A stretch of DNA of 64,000 bases from Rhodospirillum rubrum ATCC 11170 (lineage in GTDB: Bacteria; Pseudomonadota; Alphaproteobacteria; Rhodospirillales; Rhodospirillaceae), in NCBI RefSeq assembly GCF_000013085.1, contig NC_007643.1, forward strand, positions 381,001-445,000, in the 5' to 3' direction. The notes beneath the pieces are model-generated. The model worked only from the letters and a program-made list of their open reading frames with translations. It did no database searches and was not told the origin of the DNA. Shown here in pieces: positions 45,330-55,520 of the stretch. The first letter of the stretch is position 1. The number at the start of each line of letters is the position of its first letter. The position numbers were made by a program, and so were the translations under genes.

Positions 45330-45539
45330 TCAGGCGCCGGGGCGCGCGGCTTGAGCGCCTGACGACCTGCGCGCCTCAATCCATTCTTCGATCTCGGCCA
45401 AATCCCACGCGACACTCCGGCTTGTGAGGGCGATGCGGCGGGGAAACTCCCCGCGCTGCTCCATGTTGTAAATCGTCCGCTCGGCCAGCGGGATCATGGC
45501 ATGGAGTTTCTTGCGGTTGATGAGTGTCTTGATCTCCAT
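45330..45539 (-). CDS. alpA: AlpA-family regulator/excisionase
   Basis: A 69-residue MerR-like helix-turn-helix protein (NRKKLHAMIPLAERTIYNME, and FPRRIALTSRSVAWDLAEIE), the classical AlpA pattern. Such proteins activate the integrase gene or act as recombination directionality factors in P4-like elements. It is just upstream of repA, so one transcript could couple excision and replication. Confidence 0.87.
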   Translation of the reverse strand: MEIKTLINRKKLHAMIPLAERTIYNMEQRGEFPRRIALTSRSVAWDLAEIEEWIEARRSSGAQAARPGA

Positions 45540-45645
45540 GCCGGCGTCCTTCGGTATCAGTCAGATGCTTGACGATACCGTTCGGTGCCAGCGGGCTGCG
45601 GCGAAAAAGTTAGAATGTCGTTGACAGTTGGGCTATCGTGGAGCC

Positions 45646-46482
45646 ATGGCCAAGACAGCACGAAACGCCTTTGATCCGTATCTTGAACGGTTGGTGAGGG
45701 AGCGCGATACGTCGTCAGCCCGCATACGAGCCAAGCTGGATCATCACTATATGTGGTGCTTCTGCGAACTCTGCTGGCGACCCACAGAGTATTCGACCAT
45801 TTTGGAGGCACCTGCCGTCATAAAGCGTTTGGCAGGCGGGAACGCGAAGGCCGTGCCACTCACTGACGCAATACGCTCAGCAGCACAGACGAAGGCCGAT
45901 GACGTAGTGGCACGCTACGAGCAGGCACTTGCAGGGAAGTTCGGCCGATTTGGTGCCGCCCGCATGTGGGGCGCTTACTATGACGCATTCGAAATGCGCG
46001 GCGACCAATCCGTGTCTGGCTTCCGGGATCGTGTCGAAAGGATAATGCTTTATCGCGAATGGGCACGGCACGGAGAGTTGCTCGGGTCCAATCGCCTTCC
46101 TGGTCAGTCTGATGGGGTGGCGAAGCCCAGCAAACTTTACTGCGAAGCGCACAATCCACGGCGCGGCGATGATGCGCGTCGTGCTTATCAGCGGGATAGA
46201 CGGTTTGCTGGCAAGTATGAGGAGCTGATCGAACAAATCTGGCGGAAGGGCATAAATAGTGCCGTTCTTCCCTCATGGGATATCGAGGCTCACGCGGATG
46301 TCAGGAGAGAAGCCTATCGCCAGCTTCAGGCGCTGAAGGCACCCAGGGCACCGATCAGCATGATCGACGATTTGCTGGCCCAAGGCATGAAACAGACCGA
46401 GATAGCGCGCAAGCTCGACGTGTCGCGTCAAGCCGTTTCCGCTGCCATAAAGCGCCGCGCGCAGAAACGCGCTACACGCTGA
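45646..46482 (+). CDS. Unknown island protein with Cys pairs and C-terminal HTH
   Basis: A 278-residue protein without a recognised family. The N-terminal half has a CFCELCWRPTEYS motif and later LYCEAHNPRRGDDA; together CxxC and CxxH suggest a zinc site or a decayed HNH-like fold. The C terminus ends in a clear helix-turn-helix (LLAQGMKQTEIARKLDVSRQ). The codon mix is less GC-biased than in the flanking core genes. It is divergent from alpA and its 3' end overlaps the integrase gene by 11 bp (convergent). Probably a regulator of the element. Confidence 0.7.
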   Translation: MAKTARNAFDPYLERLVRERDTSSARIRAKLDHHYMWCFCELCWRPTEYSTILEAPAVIKRLAGGNAKAVPLTDAIRSAAQTKADDVVARYEQALAGKFGRFGAARMWGAYYDAFEMRGDQSVSGFRDRVERIMLYREWARHGELLGSNRLPGQSDGVAKPSKLYCEAHNPRRGDDARRAYQRDRRFAGKYEELIEQIWRKGINSAVLPSWDIEAHADVRREAYRQLQALKAPRAPISMIDDLLAQGMKQTEIARKLDVSRQAVSAAIKRRAQKRATR

Positions 46483-47680
46483 CGGCCCGGCATTTCTGCG
46501 TCCACTCGTCGATCATGTCCGCCCAATCCTGCATCATTTCCACTCGCTGATCGCGGTACTCGGCCTTGTTATAGACCGCGCGCACGCCACGCTGCTCATG
46601 GGCAAGGCATTTCTCGATCCAATCGGTATTGTAACCCGCCTCGTGCAACAGCGTGCTTGCCGTGCGCCGCAAGTCATGCGGGCCAAACTTGGCGAGTGGC
46701 TTTCCTTCCTTTTGCGCCAGTTTGTAGGTCAGCGTCAGCACCTGATTGAGCGTGGCGCTACTCATCGGGGCATCGGAATCGTAACGCGATGGCAGCACAT
46801 AATCCGAGCCGCCCGCGAAGGTCTTGAGAGCGATGAAGATGTCGAGCGCCTGTCTGGAAAGGAACACCAGATGCGGGTTGCGCCGCTTCATTCGCTCTTT
46901 CGGGATCGTCCAAAGCGCCTCGCTGAAATTGACCTCGCTCCAGGTCGCTTTCGTCAGTTCGCTCTTGCGCACCATCGTCAGCAGCAAGAGCTTTGCCGCC
47001 GCCCGAAATGACGGAGCTGTTCCGACGCGCTCGACATATTGGTACATCAAACCGATTTCATCCGGTGTCAGAGCGCGGTCGCGCGGCTCGAACCTGGCGA
47101 TGGTGGTCGGGCGCACCAGCTCCGCGGGATTCTCGACCTTCTGGCCGCGCTCAATCGCCCACCGATAGACCTGAAACACCACCTCGCGGACGTGCACCGC
47201 CGTTGCCGGCGCGCCGCGCTCCACGATGGCATCGGTCAGTGCGCGCAAGTCCTCGTGGGTGATCTCGACCAGCTTCTGATTGCCGAATTTCGACTTAAGC
47301 TCGCGAAAGTAGATTGAGCGACGCATGTCGCGGGTGGATTCGGCCATCTGGTAGCCGCGCAGCCACTTTTCCGCCCAGGCTCCGAATGTCTCCGCATCCT
47401 TGACGCGGGCCTTGTCCCGCGCCTTTTCCTTGGCCGGAGACTTCCCTGCCGCGATCATCTTCTTGGCCTCGCCCAACCGCTCGCGGGCTTCCGCCAGGGT
47501 GATGCCACCAACACCGTAGCGACCGAAGGTGATGGTCTCCTGCCGGCCGTGGATCGCGTAGTTGTAGCGGAACGAGATTGAGCCAGAGACCGTGACGGCT
47601 ACATAGAGGCCATCGCGGTCATTCACCTTGTAGAGCTTATCCCTCGGCTTGAGGTTGCGCAGCTTGGTGTCGGTCAGCAT
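46472..47680 (-). CDS. int: P4-type tyrosine integrase
   Basis: A 402-residue site-specific recombinase. The N-terminal DUF4102 arm-binding domain is LRNLKPRDKLYKVNDRDGLY, followed by the core-binding SAM-like domain and the catalytic domain with Arg in LTMVRKSELTKATW, HDLRR, AHE and the nucleophile in RAVYNKAEY. The frame extends to 47728, but MLTDTKLRNLK at 47680 is the usual start for this family. It lies 305 bp from the att site in guaA, as expected for the integrase of this island. Confidence 0.92.
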   Translation of the reverse strand: MLTDTKLRNLKPRDKLYKVNDRDGLYVAVTVSGSISFRYNYAIHGRQETITFGRYGVGGITLAEARERLGEAKKMIAAGKSPAKEKARDKARVKDAETFGAWAEKWLRGYQMAESTRDMRRSIYFRELKSKFGNQKLVEITHEDLRALTDAIVERGAPATAVHVREVVFQVYRWAIERGQKVENPAELVRPTTIARFEPRDRALTPDEIGLMYQYVERVGTAPSFRAAAKLLLLTMVRKSELTKATWSEVNFSEALWTIPKERMKRRNPHLVFLSRQALDIFIALKTFAGGSDYVLPSRYDSDAPMSSATLNQVLTLTYKLAQKEGKPLAKFGPHDLRRTASTLLHEAGYNTDWIEKCLAHEQRGVRAVYNKAEYRDQRVEMMQDWADMIDEWTQKCRAVSV

Positions 47681-47985
47681 GGTTTTCGCCCTAGGCCAGT
47701 CTAAATACCATGATCCGAGCGCCTGCAATTTATCTCATAAAATTCAATAAAATCATTGAATTATGGATAATTCATACCATGAATTCCTGCCGGGGCGTAC
47801 ATGGTATCAGCGGCATTTCATGATATGGGCGCACTCAATACCATCTATCATGCCATGAAAAAATGGTGCTTGGCGATGCCAAAGGTTGCCAGAGAGTGCC
47901 GGACGCAATCACAAAAAAGCCCGCATTTACGCGGGCTTAGATGTGTTTTCGTGCCACTTGGTGCCGGTCTATACCAGACGCGGGA
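47681..47985. promoter_or_regulatory. Right-end attachment arm region
   Basis: AT-rich DNA between int and the guaA junction. ATACCAT cores occur at 47704-47715, 47774-47785, 47796-47807 (reverse) and 47838-47849, matching the two at the left end. The int promoter must also lie here. A short inverted repeat AAAAAGCCCGCATTTACGCGGGCTTA (two arms around 47912-47938) looks like a terminator near the junction. Confidence 0.5.
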
Positions 47986-49563
47986 TCATTCCCACTCGAT
48001 CGTCCCGGGCGGCTTGCTGGTGATGTCGTAGACCACGCGGTTGACGCCTTTGACCTCGTTGATGATGCGGTTGGCGACGCGGCCGAGGAAGGTGTGGTCG
48101 AAGGGGTAGTAGTCGGCGGTCATGCCGTCGGTCGAGGTGACGGCGCGCAGGGCCAGGGCGAAGTCATAGGAGCGGGCGTCGCCCATCACCCCAACGGTGC
48201 GCACCGGCAGCAGCACGGCGAAGGCCTGCCAGATGACGTCGTAAAGCCCGGCGTTGCGGATCTCTTCCAGATAGATGGCGTCGGCCCGGCGCAGGATATC
48301 AAGCTTCTCGCGGGTCAGCGGCTGGCCGGGAATGCGGATGGCCAGGCCGGGGCCGGGGAAGGGGTGGCGGCCGACCATCTCGTCGGGCAGGCCCAATTCG
48401 CGCCCCAGATCGCGCACCTCGTCCTTGAACAGCTCGCGCAGGGGTTCGACCAGCGCCATCTTCATGCGCTCGGGCAGGCCGCCGACATTATGGTGGCTTT
48501 TGATCGTCACGCTCGGGCCGCCGGTGAACGACACGCTTTCGATCACATCGGGATAGAGCGTGCCCTGGGCCAGGAAATCGGCGCCGCCCACCTTGCGCGC
48601 CTCCTCGTCGAAGACATCAATGAAGGTGGCGCCGATGATCTTGCGCTTGGCCTCGGGGTCGACCACGCCGTCAAGCTTGCCCAGGAACAACTCGCTGGCG
48701 TCGCGATGAACCAGGGTGATGTTGAAGCGGTCGCGGAAAACGCGCACCACCTGCTCGGTCTCGCCCTGGCGCATCATGCCGTGATCGACCAGCACGCAGA
48801 CCAGCTGCTCGCCGATCGCCTCGTGGATCAGCGCCGCCACCACCGAGCTGTCGACGCCGCCCGACAACCCGCAGATCACCCGGCCGCTCCCCACCTGCTC
48901 GCGCACCCGGGCGATCGCCTGATCCTTGAAGGCGGCCATCGTCCAATCGCCGCCACAGCCGCAGATGCCATGGGTGAAATTGCGCAACAGCGCCGCGCCC
49001 TTGGGGGTGTGAACCACCTCGGGGTGGAACTGCACGCCATAGAAATGGCGGGCCTCATCGGCGATGGCGGCATAGGGCGCGCCCTCGCTGACCGCCACCA
49101 CCGAAAACCCTTCGGGGATGGCGTCAACGCGGTCGCCGTGGCTCATCCACACCTGATCACGCTCGCCCGGCGTCCACACGCCGTCAAACAGCGCGCAGCC
49201 GGCGGTGACCTCGACGAAGGCGCGGCCGAACTCGCGGTGATCGGGGGCCTCCACCCGGCCGCCCAATTGGGCGACCATGGTCTGCTGGCCATAGCAGATC
49301 CCCAGAACCGGCAGACCCATGGTGAACAGCTCGATCGGCGCGCGCGGCGTATCGGCCGCCGTCACCGAGGCCGGTCCGCCCGACAAGATCACGCCCTTGG
49401 GCGCGAAAGCCGCGATCGACGCCGCCGTCACCGTATTGAAGGGCTGGATCTCGCTATAGACGCCGCTTTCGCGAACCCGCCGGGCGATCAACTGGGTGAC
49501 CTGCGAGCCGAAATCGATAATCAGGATGCGGTCGGTGGCGGAAACGGAAGTGCGGTCGGTCAT
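47986..49563 (-). CDS. guaA: GMP synthase (glutamine-hydrolysing)
   Basis: A 525-residue enzyme that converts XMP to GMP. The class I glutamine amidotransferase domain has the nucleophile in [10 protein letters not shown]. The ATP pyrophosphatase domain has the P-loop LSGGVDSSV, and the C-terminal dimerisation domain ends GTIEWE. The start is set at ATG 49563 (MTDRTS); ATG 49575 is possible. Its 3' end is the integration site of the island. Confidence 0.95.
   Translation of the reverse strand: MTDRTSVSATDRILIIDFGSQVTQLIARRVRESGVYSEIQPFNTVTAASIAAFAPKGVILSGGPASVTAADTPRAPIELFTMGLPVLGICYGQQTMVAQLGGRVEAPDHREFGRAFVEVTAGCALFDGVWTPGERDQVWMSHGDRVDAIPEGFSVVAVSEGAPYAAIADEARHFYGVQFHPEVVHTPKGAALLRNFTHGICGCGGDWTMAAFKDQAIARVREQVGSGRVICGLSGGVDSSVVAALIHEAIGEQLVCVLVDHGMMRQGETEQVVRVFRDRFNITLVHRDASELFLGKLDGVVDPEAKRKIIGATFIDVFDEEARKVGGADFLAQGTLYPDVIESVSFTGGPSVTIKSHHNVGGLPERMKMALVEPLRELFKDEVRDLGRELGLPDEMVGRHPFPGPGLAIRIPGQPLTREKLDILRRADAIYLEEIRNAGLYDVIWQAFAVLLPVRTVGVMGDARSYDFALALRAVTSTDGMTADYYPFDHTFLGRVANRIINEVKGVNRVVYDITSKPPGTIEWE
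47988..48000. mobile_element. Right attachment site inside the guaA 3' end
   Basis: ATTCCCACTCGAT, identical to 30026-30038. It encodes the last residues of GuaA on the minus strand, so integration keeps the gene intact while replacing the original stop (TAA context at 30024) by TGA from the element. Confidence 0.75.
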
Positions 49564-49666
49564 GGAACCTGCCATTCACCTGAGGGGCGCGAAAGCGGAG
49601 CGGGGAGGGCGGACCTTACCGCAAGCGCGGCCGTGCTTCCAGGGGTCCGCGGCGGCTGGGAAACGA

Positions 49667-49692
49667 AAAAGGACCCCGATCGGGGTCCTTTT
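49667..49692. terminator. Terminator of icd
   Basis: A perfect 26-bp palindrome, AAAAGGACCCCGA followed by its complement ending TTTT. It lies just past the icd stop on the minus strand and upstream of guaA. Confidence 0.85.
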
Positions 49693-49718
49693 CCAGGAAA
49701 ATCGTCCTCGAAGCGGGC

Positions 49719-50936
49719 TCAGCTCTTCATTTCCGCCTTCAAGGTGGCGTCGAGCTTGTCAAGGAACTGGGTGGTGGTCAGCCAGGGCTGGTCGGGCCCG
49801 ATCAGGATCGCCAGATCCTTGGTCATGAAGCCGGCTTCCACGGTTTCCACGCAAACCCGCTCCAGGGCCTCGGCGAATTGCACCACATCGGGGGTGCCGT
49901 CGAACTCGCCGCGGAACTTCAATCCGCGCGTCCAGGCGAAGATCGAGGCGATGGGATTGGTCGAGGTCTCCTTGCCCTTCTGGTGCAGGCGGTAATGGCG
50001 GGTCACCGTGCCGTGGGCGGCCTCGGCCTCCACCGTCTCGCCATCGGGGGTCATCAGCACCGAGGTCATCAGGCCAAGCGAGCCGAAGCCCTGGGCCACG
50101 GTGTCGGACTGCACGTCGCCGTCATAGTTCTTGCAAGCCCAGACGAAGCCGCCCGACCACTTCATGCAGCAGGCGACCATGTCATCGATCAGGCGATGCT
50201 CATAGGTGATGCCCTTGGCCTTGAAGCGCTCGGCGAATTCGGCGTCGAAGACCTCCTGGAACAGATCCTTGAAGCGGCCGTCATAGGCTTTGAGGATGGT
50301 GTTCTTGGTCGACAGATAGACCGGCCAGTTGCGCAGGATGCCGTAGTTCAGGCAGGCGCGGGCGAAGCCGCGGATCGAGTCGTCGAGGTTGTACATGCCC
50401 ATGGCCACGCCGGCGCCCGGGAATTTGAACACCTCGTACTCCTGGGCCGGACCGCCGTCCTCGGGCTTGAAGCTCATCGTCAGGGTGCCGGCGCCGGGAA
50501 CGATGAAATCCGTCGCCTTGTACTGGTCGCCAAAGGCGTGACGGCCGATGACGATGGGCTGGGTCCAGCCGGGCACCAGACGCGGCACGTTCTTGCAGAT
50601 GATCGGCTCGCGGAAGACGGTGCCATCGAGAATATTGCGGATGGTGCCATTGGGCGACTTCCACATCTTCTTCAGGCCGAACTCCTCGACGCGGGCCTCG
50701 TCGGGGGTGATGGTCGCGCATTTCACGCCGACATGATGCTTTTTGATGGCATTGGCGGCTTCGATGGTGATGCGGTCTTCGGTCTCGTCGCGCTTCTCGA
50801 CCCCCAGGTCGTAATAAAGAAGATCGACGTCGAGATAGGGAAGGATCAGCTTTTCTTTAATGAACTGCCAAATGATACGAGTCATTTCATCGCCGTCGAG
50901 TTCGACGATGGGATTCTTTACCGTGATCTTGCTCAT
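49719..50936 (-). CDS. icd: NADP-dependent isocitrate dehydrogenase
   Basis: A 405-residue homodimeric enzyme of the eukaryote-like subfamily that oxidatively decarboxylates isocitrate to 2-oxoglutarate. Signatures are [32 protein letters not shown], and [23 protein letters not shown] with the metal-binding aspartates. MSKITVKNP at 50936 is the standard start although the frame opens at 51041. A single gene with its own terminator. Confidence 0.95.
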   Translation of the reverse strand: MSKITVKNPIVELDGDEMTRIIWQFIKEKLILPYLDVDLLYYDLGVEKRDETEDRITIEAANAIKKHHVGVKCATITPDEARVEEFGLKKMWKSPNGTIRNILDGTVFREPIICKNVPRLVPGWTQPIVIGRHAFGDQYKATDFIVPGAGTLTMSFKPEDGGPAQEYEVFKFPGAGVAMGMYNLDDSIRGFARACLNYGILRNWPVYLSTKNTILKAYDGRFKDLFQEVFDAEFAERFKAKGITYEHRLIDDMVACCMKWSGGFVWACKNYDGDVQSDTVAQGFGSLGLMTSVLMTPDGETVEAEAAHGTVTRHYRLHQKGKETSTNPIASIFAWTRGLKFRGEFDGTPDVVQFAEALERVCVETVEAGFMTKDLAILIGPDQPWLTTTQFLDKLDATLKAEMKS

Positions 50937-51129
50937 GTCGTTTCCCCGGAGAGGTTTCACGTCTTCAAGGCGTCCGGCGGGGTGTGCCCCGAGCAATCGT
51001 ATCGCGCGGCAGAAAAGGGCCGTCACGGACGCGCAGACCATAGCACCGACATCGTTCGGCGCAAGGGATCTGATGGGTGGAGCGGTGGGCGTGAAACCTG
51101 TTTCGCGCCCACCACGCCACCATACTTAT

Positions 51130-51157
51130 CTTGAAGCAAATCGTCGTCGCATTCTGG
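51130..51157 (-). repeat. Dispersed intergenic repeat, copy 4 (reverse)
   Basis: On the minus strand it reads CCAGAATGCGACGACGATT then TGCTTCAAG, matching the copies at 19482 and 21013 at most positions. On the plus strand the palindrome GAGCAGAATGCTC follows. Confidence 0.5.
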
Positions 51158-51180
51158 AGCAGAATGCTCGGGGATTTGCT

Positions 51181-51777
51181 CTAAAAGCGTTCGGACGTCG
51201 GGCTTTCCGGGTGCAGATCGCCCTCGGGCAGGCCTTGACGGGCCGCCGGGATGATCGCCTCGACGCCGTCGACCACCGTATAGAGATCGCGCACCGAGGG
51301 GCGGGCGAAGCCCTGGGCGACGATGGCGTCGATCAGGCCGAGCAGCGGGTCCCAATAGCCGTTGATATTCAAGAAAATCACCGGCTTTTCATGCAGGCCC
51401 AACTGCTTCCAGGTCAGGATCTCGAAGGTCTCGTCGAGCGTCCCCAGGCCGCCGGGCAGCACGCAGATGGCGTCGGAGCGCTCGAACATCAAGCGCTTGC
51501 GCACATGCATCGACTCGACCACATGGAGTTCCATCAGCTCGCCGTGCGGCGTTTCCACCCGGGTCAGATGCTCGGGGATGACCCCGACCACCCGGCCGCC
51601 CTCGGCGATGGCGGCGGTGGCGGTGGCGCCCATCAGCCCGACATTGCCCGCCCCGAAAACCAGGGTCAGCCCGGCGCGTCCCATCGCCGCGCCCAGGGCG
51701 CGGGCGGCGGCGAGATAGGCGGGATCGGATCCGGGAGAGGAACCGCAAAAAACGCAGATCGAACGCAGGCGCGACAT
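51181..51777 (-). CDS. LOG-family nucleoside-monophosphate phosphoribohydrolase
   Basis: A 198-residue protein with the lysine-decarboxylase-like fold. The catalytic signature PGGLGTLDE is present with the arginine region MHVRKRLMFERSD and VFCGSSPGSDPAY at the start. LOG proteins release the base from cytokinin-type nucleotides or AMP. MSRLRSICVF at 51777 is the natural start. Confidence 0.88.
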   Translation of the reverse strand: MSRLRSICVFCGSSPGSDPAYLAAARALGAAMGRAGLTLVFGAGNVGLMGATATAAIAEGGRVVGVIPEHLTRVETPHGELMELHVVESMHVRKRLMFERSDAICVLPGGLGTLDETFEILTWKQLGLHEKPVIFLNINGYWDPLLGLIDAIVAQGFARPSVRDLYTVVDGVEAIIPAARQGLPEGDLHPESPTSERF

Positions 51778-51859
51778 CGGGGAGACCTTCCAGGAGCACA
51801 AGGCGGCGGGCCAGAGGACAAGGCGGCGGGTCGGAAAAGCGAAACGGCGGGCTCCTGAC

Positions 51860-52519
51860 TTAACCCTGGGACGAGCGCTTGGCAACCAGCGCCGTATCAA
51901 GCCAGCGTCGCAAAGCGTCGAAAGTCGCCTTGGCGGCGGCGGTCACGCGCTGGCGATCGGCGGGATCGGCGCCAATGGTTTCGATCATCGCCGTGATCGC
52001 CCGCCACAACGGCCCGACGGCGCGGTCGCGCGACCCGAGAAACGCCGTCGCCGCGGCGATGCGCGGATCATCCGAGCGCGAGAGCGTGTTCGCCAGCCCC
52101 TGTCCGCCCAGGCGCGAGCCCTCCAGCACGTAAAGCACCCCCACCGCCTCGGCCAGCCCGGGGGCGTCGGGCAACCAGGCCTCGGCCCCGTCGGGTTCGG
52201 GCGACACCCTGACGCCGGCCGCGGCCAAACTGGCCAGATCGGCCTCGATCAGGGCGAGGCGCGGGGCGCGCTCCAGGCCGAAAGTCTGGAACGCGGCGTC
52301 GGCGGGGGCGAGAACCAGCCGCTCGGCCGCCCGGTGGAAGGCCAGGAAACAGCCGAGCAGCCGGCCATAGGCCTCGGCCTCGACATCGCCGTCGACCAAA
52401 GGCGCCAACAGCGGATGGCGGTGCAGACCCTCGTGGCGGTCGCGGGTTTCCTCACGCAGGACGGCGACCGCCGACCCGGTCGGGAAACGAGGCGGCGCCG
52501 TTTCGACGGACGGGCTCAT
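51860..52519 (-). CDS. Bacterial heme oxygenase-like protein
   Basis: A 219-residue all-alpha protein of the biliverdin-producing heme oxygenase family. The proximal histidine lies in RDRHEGLHRHPLLAPL, and the distal helix is YVLEGSRLGGQGLANTL with its glycine-rich kink. It starts at ATG 52519 after AAGGAG. No phytochrome gene is adjacent, so it may serve bilin production or heme breakdown. Confidence 0.8.
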   Translation of the reverse strand: MSPSVETAPPRFPTGSAVAVLREETRDRHEGLHRHPLLAPLVDGDVEAEAYGRLLGCFLAFHRAAERLVLAPADAAFQTFGLERAPRLALIEADLASLAAAGVRVSPEPDGAEAWLPDAPGLAEAVGVLYVLEGSRLGGQGLANTLSRSDDPRIAAATAFLGSRDRAVGPLWRAITAMIETIGADPADRQRVTAAAKATFDALRRWLDTALVAKRSSQG

Positions 52520-52575
52520 GGGGGAGTCTCCTTGGAAAGCCCGAGGCCTTGGCAAGCCTCGGGCTTGGGCAGGCG

Positions 52576-53241
52576 TCAGGCGGGCGGGGAGGGGAGCTGG
52601 GCGTTATCCCCATAGGTTTTGAACTTTTCGAGCACCCGCTCCATCTCGTCGGCCGGGAGAATCTCGGGTTCGGCGATCTGCAGGCAGCGCCAATATTGTT
52701 CGGCCAGTTCCTCGACCTCGACCGCCAGCTTGATGGCGGCTTTCAAGGTGCGGCCGGTGGCGATCATGCCGTGATGGGCGAGCAGGCAGGCCTTGCGCCC
52801 CTCCATCGCCGCCAGGGCGTGCCGCGACAACTCGGCGGTTCCGAAGGTGGCATAGGCGCCAATGCGGATGTCGTTGCCGCCGGCCATCGCCACCATGTAG
52901 TGGAAAGCCGGGATCGGCCGCCCCAGACAGGCGAGAACGGTGCTGAAGGGGGCATGGGTATGGACGACCGCCCCGACATCGGGGCGCTCGGCTAGGATGT
53001 CATGGTGAAAGCGCCATTCGCTTGAAGGCTTGCGCGGGCCGCGCCATTCCCCCTCGCTATCGATGAAAACGATATCATTGGGCCGCAGATCGGCGGCCTG
53101 GAGACCCGAGGGGGTGATCAGCAGGCCATCTCCGGCCCGCACCGACAGATTGCCCGCCGTTCCCTTGTTGAGGCCGAGGGTCGTCACCTGCCGGGCGGCA
53201 TCGATCAAACCATGACGCAGGGCGATCCGCGATCCGGGCAT
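52576..53241 (-). CDS. ald2: Class II aldolase, probable 5-methylthioribulose-1-phosphate aldolase
   Basis: A 221-residue class II aldolase/adducin-fold enzyme with zinc ligands in VVHTHAPFS and LLAHHGMIA and the phosphate-binding NKGTAGNLSVR. Its start overlaps the mtnA stop (TGATG). In the R. rubrum type DHAP shunt, MtnP, MtnA and this aldolase turn methylthioadenosine into adenine, DHAP and 2-methylthioacetaldehyde. The gene order here is exactly that set, which favours this role over the MtnB dehydratase or fuculose aldolase. Confidence 0.8.
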   Translation of the reverse strand: MPGSRIALRHGLIDAARQVTTLGLNKGTAGNLSVRAGDGLLITPSGLQAADLRPNDIVFIDSEGEWRGPRKPSSEWRFHHDILAERPDVGAVVHTHAPFSTVLACLGRPIPAFHYMVAMAGGNDIRIGAYATFGTAELSRHALAAMEGRKACLLAHHGMIATGRTLKAAIKLAVEVEELAEQYWRCLQIAEPEILPADEMERVLEKFKTYGDNAQLPSPPA

Positions 53242-54413
53242 CAGAGCGCCCCGTCGGCGGTCGCCGCCGCACCTTTGCCCGCGGCGGAGCCGGCCGGAAC
53301 CGGGGCGGGCGCCCGCTCGGGATACAGTCCGGCCAAGCCGGCGGCCGAAGCGGCGCAAACGCCGCGTTCGGTGATCAAGCCGGTGATCAGACGGGCCGGG
53401 GTGACATCGAAGGCGTAATTGGCGGCGGGCGAGCCGGTGGGGGTGATGGTCACCCATTCCAGGGCGCCAGCGGCGGTCCGCCCCCAAACCCGGGTGACCT
53501 CGGCGGCGTCGCGCTGCTCGATCGGGATCTCGCGCAGGCCGTCGTTCACCGTCCAGTCGATGGTCGGCCCGGGCAGCGCCACATAGAAGGGCACGGCGTT
53601 GTCGAAAGCGGCCAGCGCCTTCAGATAGGTGCCGATCTTGTTGCAGACATCGCCCGTCGCCGTGGTGCGGTCGGTGCCGACGATGACCATATCGACCAGC
53701 CCGTGCTGCATCAGATGGCCGCCGGTGTTATCGGCGATCACCGTATGGGGCACGCCGTGGCTGTTGAGTTCCCAGGCGGTCAGGCTGGCGCCCTGATTGC
53801 GCGGCCGCGTCTCGTCGACCCAGACATGGATGGGGAGGCCGGCGTCATGGGCCTTGTACAGCGGCGCCAGGGCCGTGCCCCAATCGACGGTGGCTAGCCA
53901 GCCGGCGTTGCAATGGGTCAGGATATTGATCGGGCCCTCGCCGCCCTTTTCCACGCCCTTGGTCCGGGCCAGATCCTTAATGATCCCCAGGCCATGGTCG
54001 CCGATGGCCTCGTTCAGCGCCACGTCCTCGTCACAGATCGCCCCGGCCTTGGCCCAGGCCGCTTGCGCCCGCTGGTCGGGGGGCACGGCCGCCAGAGACT
54101 CGGCCATCGCCTCGATCGCCCAGCGCAGATTGACCGCCGTCGGCCGGGTGGCGAGCAGGGTTTGACAAGCCCGGGTCAACCCCTCGTCGCTCGGGTCCTC
54201 GGCCATGCCTAAGGCCACGCCATAGGCAGCGGTCGCCCCGATCAGCGGGGCGCCGCGCACCAGCATGGCGCGGATGGCATGGGCCACGGCGCCCAGGTCG
54301 TTCAGGCGCTGGGTGACGAACTCGTGGGGAAGCCGGGTTTGATCGATGATCCACACCGCCCCGCCTTCGCGGGCCGGCCAGATCGTACGGGTAGGAGTGC
54401 CTTTGACGTTCAT
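53241..54413 (-). CDS. mtnA: Methylthioribose-1-phosphate isomerase
   Basis: A 390-residue eIF2B-like enzyme that isomerises methylthioribose-1-phosphate to methylthioribulose-1-phosphate. The catalytic Cys lies in [12 protein letters not shown] and the Asp in [33 protein letters not shown] and [11 protein letters not shown] also match. A Pro/Ala-rich tail of about 30 residues follows the fold. It is the middle gene of mtnP-mtnA-ald2. Confidence 0.93.
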   Translation of the reverse strand: MNVKGTPTRTIWPAREGGAVWIIDQTRLPHEFVTQRLNDLGAVAHAIRAMLVRGAPLIGATAAYGVALGMAEDPSDEGLTRACQTLLATRPTAVNLRWAIEAMAESLAAVPPDQRAQAAWAKAGAICDEDVALNEAIGDHGLGIIKDLARTKGVEKGGEGPINILTHCNAGWLATVDWGTALAPLYKAHDAGLPIHVWVDETRPRNQGASLTAWELNSHGVPHTVIADNTGGHLMQHGLVDMVIVGTDRTTATGDVCNKIGTYLKALAAFDNAVPFYVALPGPTIDWTVNDGLREIPIEQRDAAEVTRVWGRTAAGALEWVTITPTGSPAANYAFDVTPARLITGLITERGVCAASAAGLAGLYPERAPAPVPAGSAAGKGAAATADGAL

Positions 54414-54455
54414 CGGCCGATCATCCTTGTAAAAACCGCCCCCAAGCGGGGTGGA

Positions 54456-55340
<885 letters not shown>

Positions 55341-55460
55341 GTCTTCCCCTCTTCCTGGCTGGCTCACCCTTTTGCGGGTGGGGCACCTTAGCGCGCCACC
55401 CCCCCGGATGAAAAGCCACCAAGGCGAGGGAGCCCGTCGCGGGGAGGGGCGGCGAATAAA

Positions 55461-55492
55461 AAACGGCCGCCGGTGGGGGCCGGCGGCCGTTT
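55461..55492. terminator. Terminator of petABC
   Basis: AAACGGCCGCCGG and CCGGCGGCCGTTT form a 13-bp stem with a short G-rich loop. On the minus strand it is followed by TTTTTATTCGCC. It lies 30 bp after the petC stop. Confidence 0.85.
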
Positions 55493-55520
55493 AGCGCAGG
55501 ATGGCGGTTAAAGCGGTTTC

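Noticed and set aside
47941-49995. 684-codon plus-strand frame opposite guaA
   Set aside because: Fully antisense to guaA with shadow composition.
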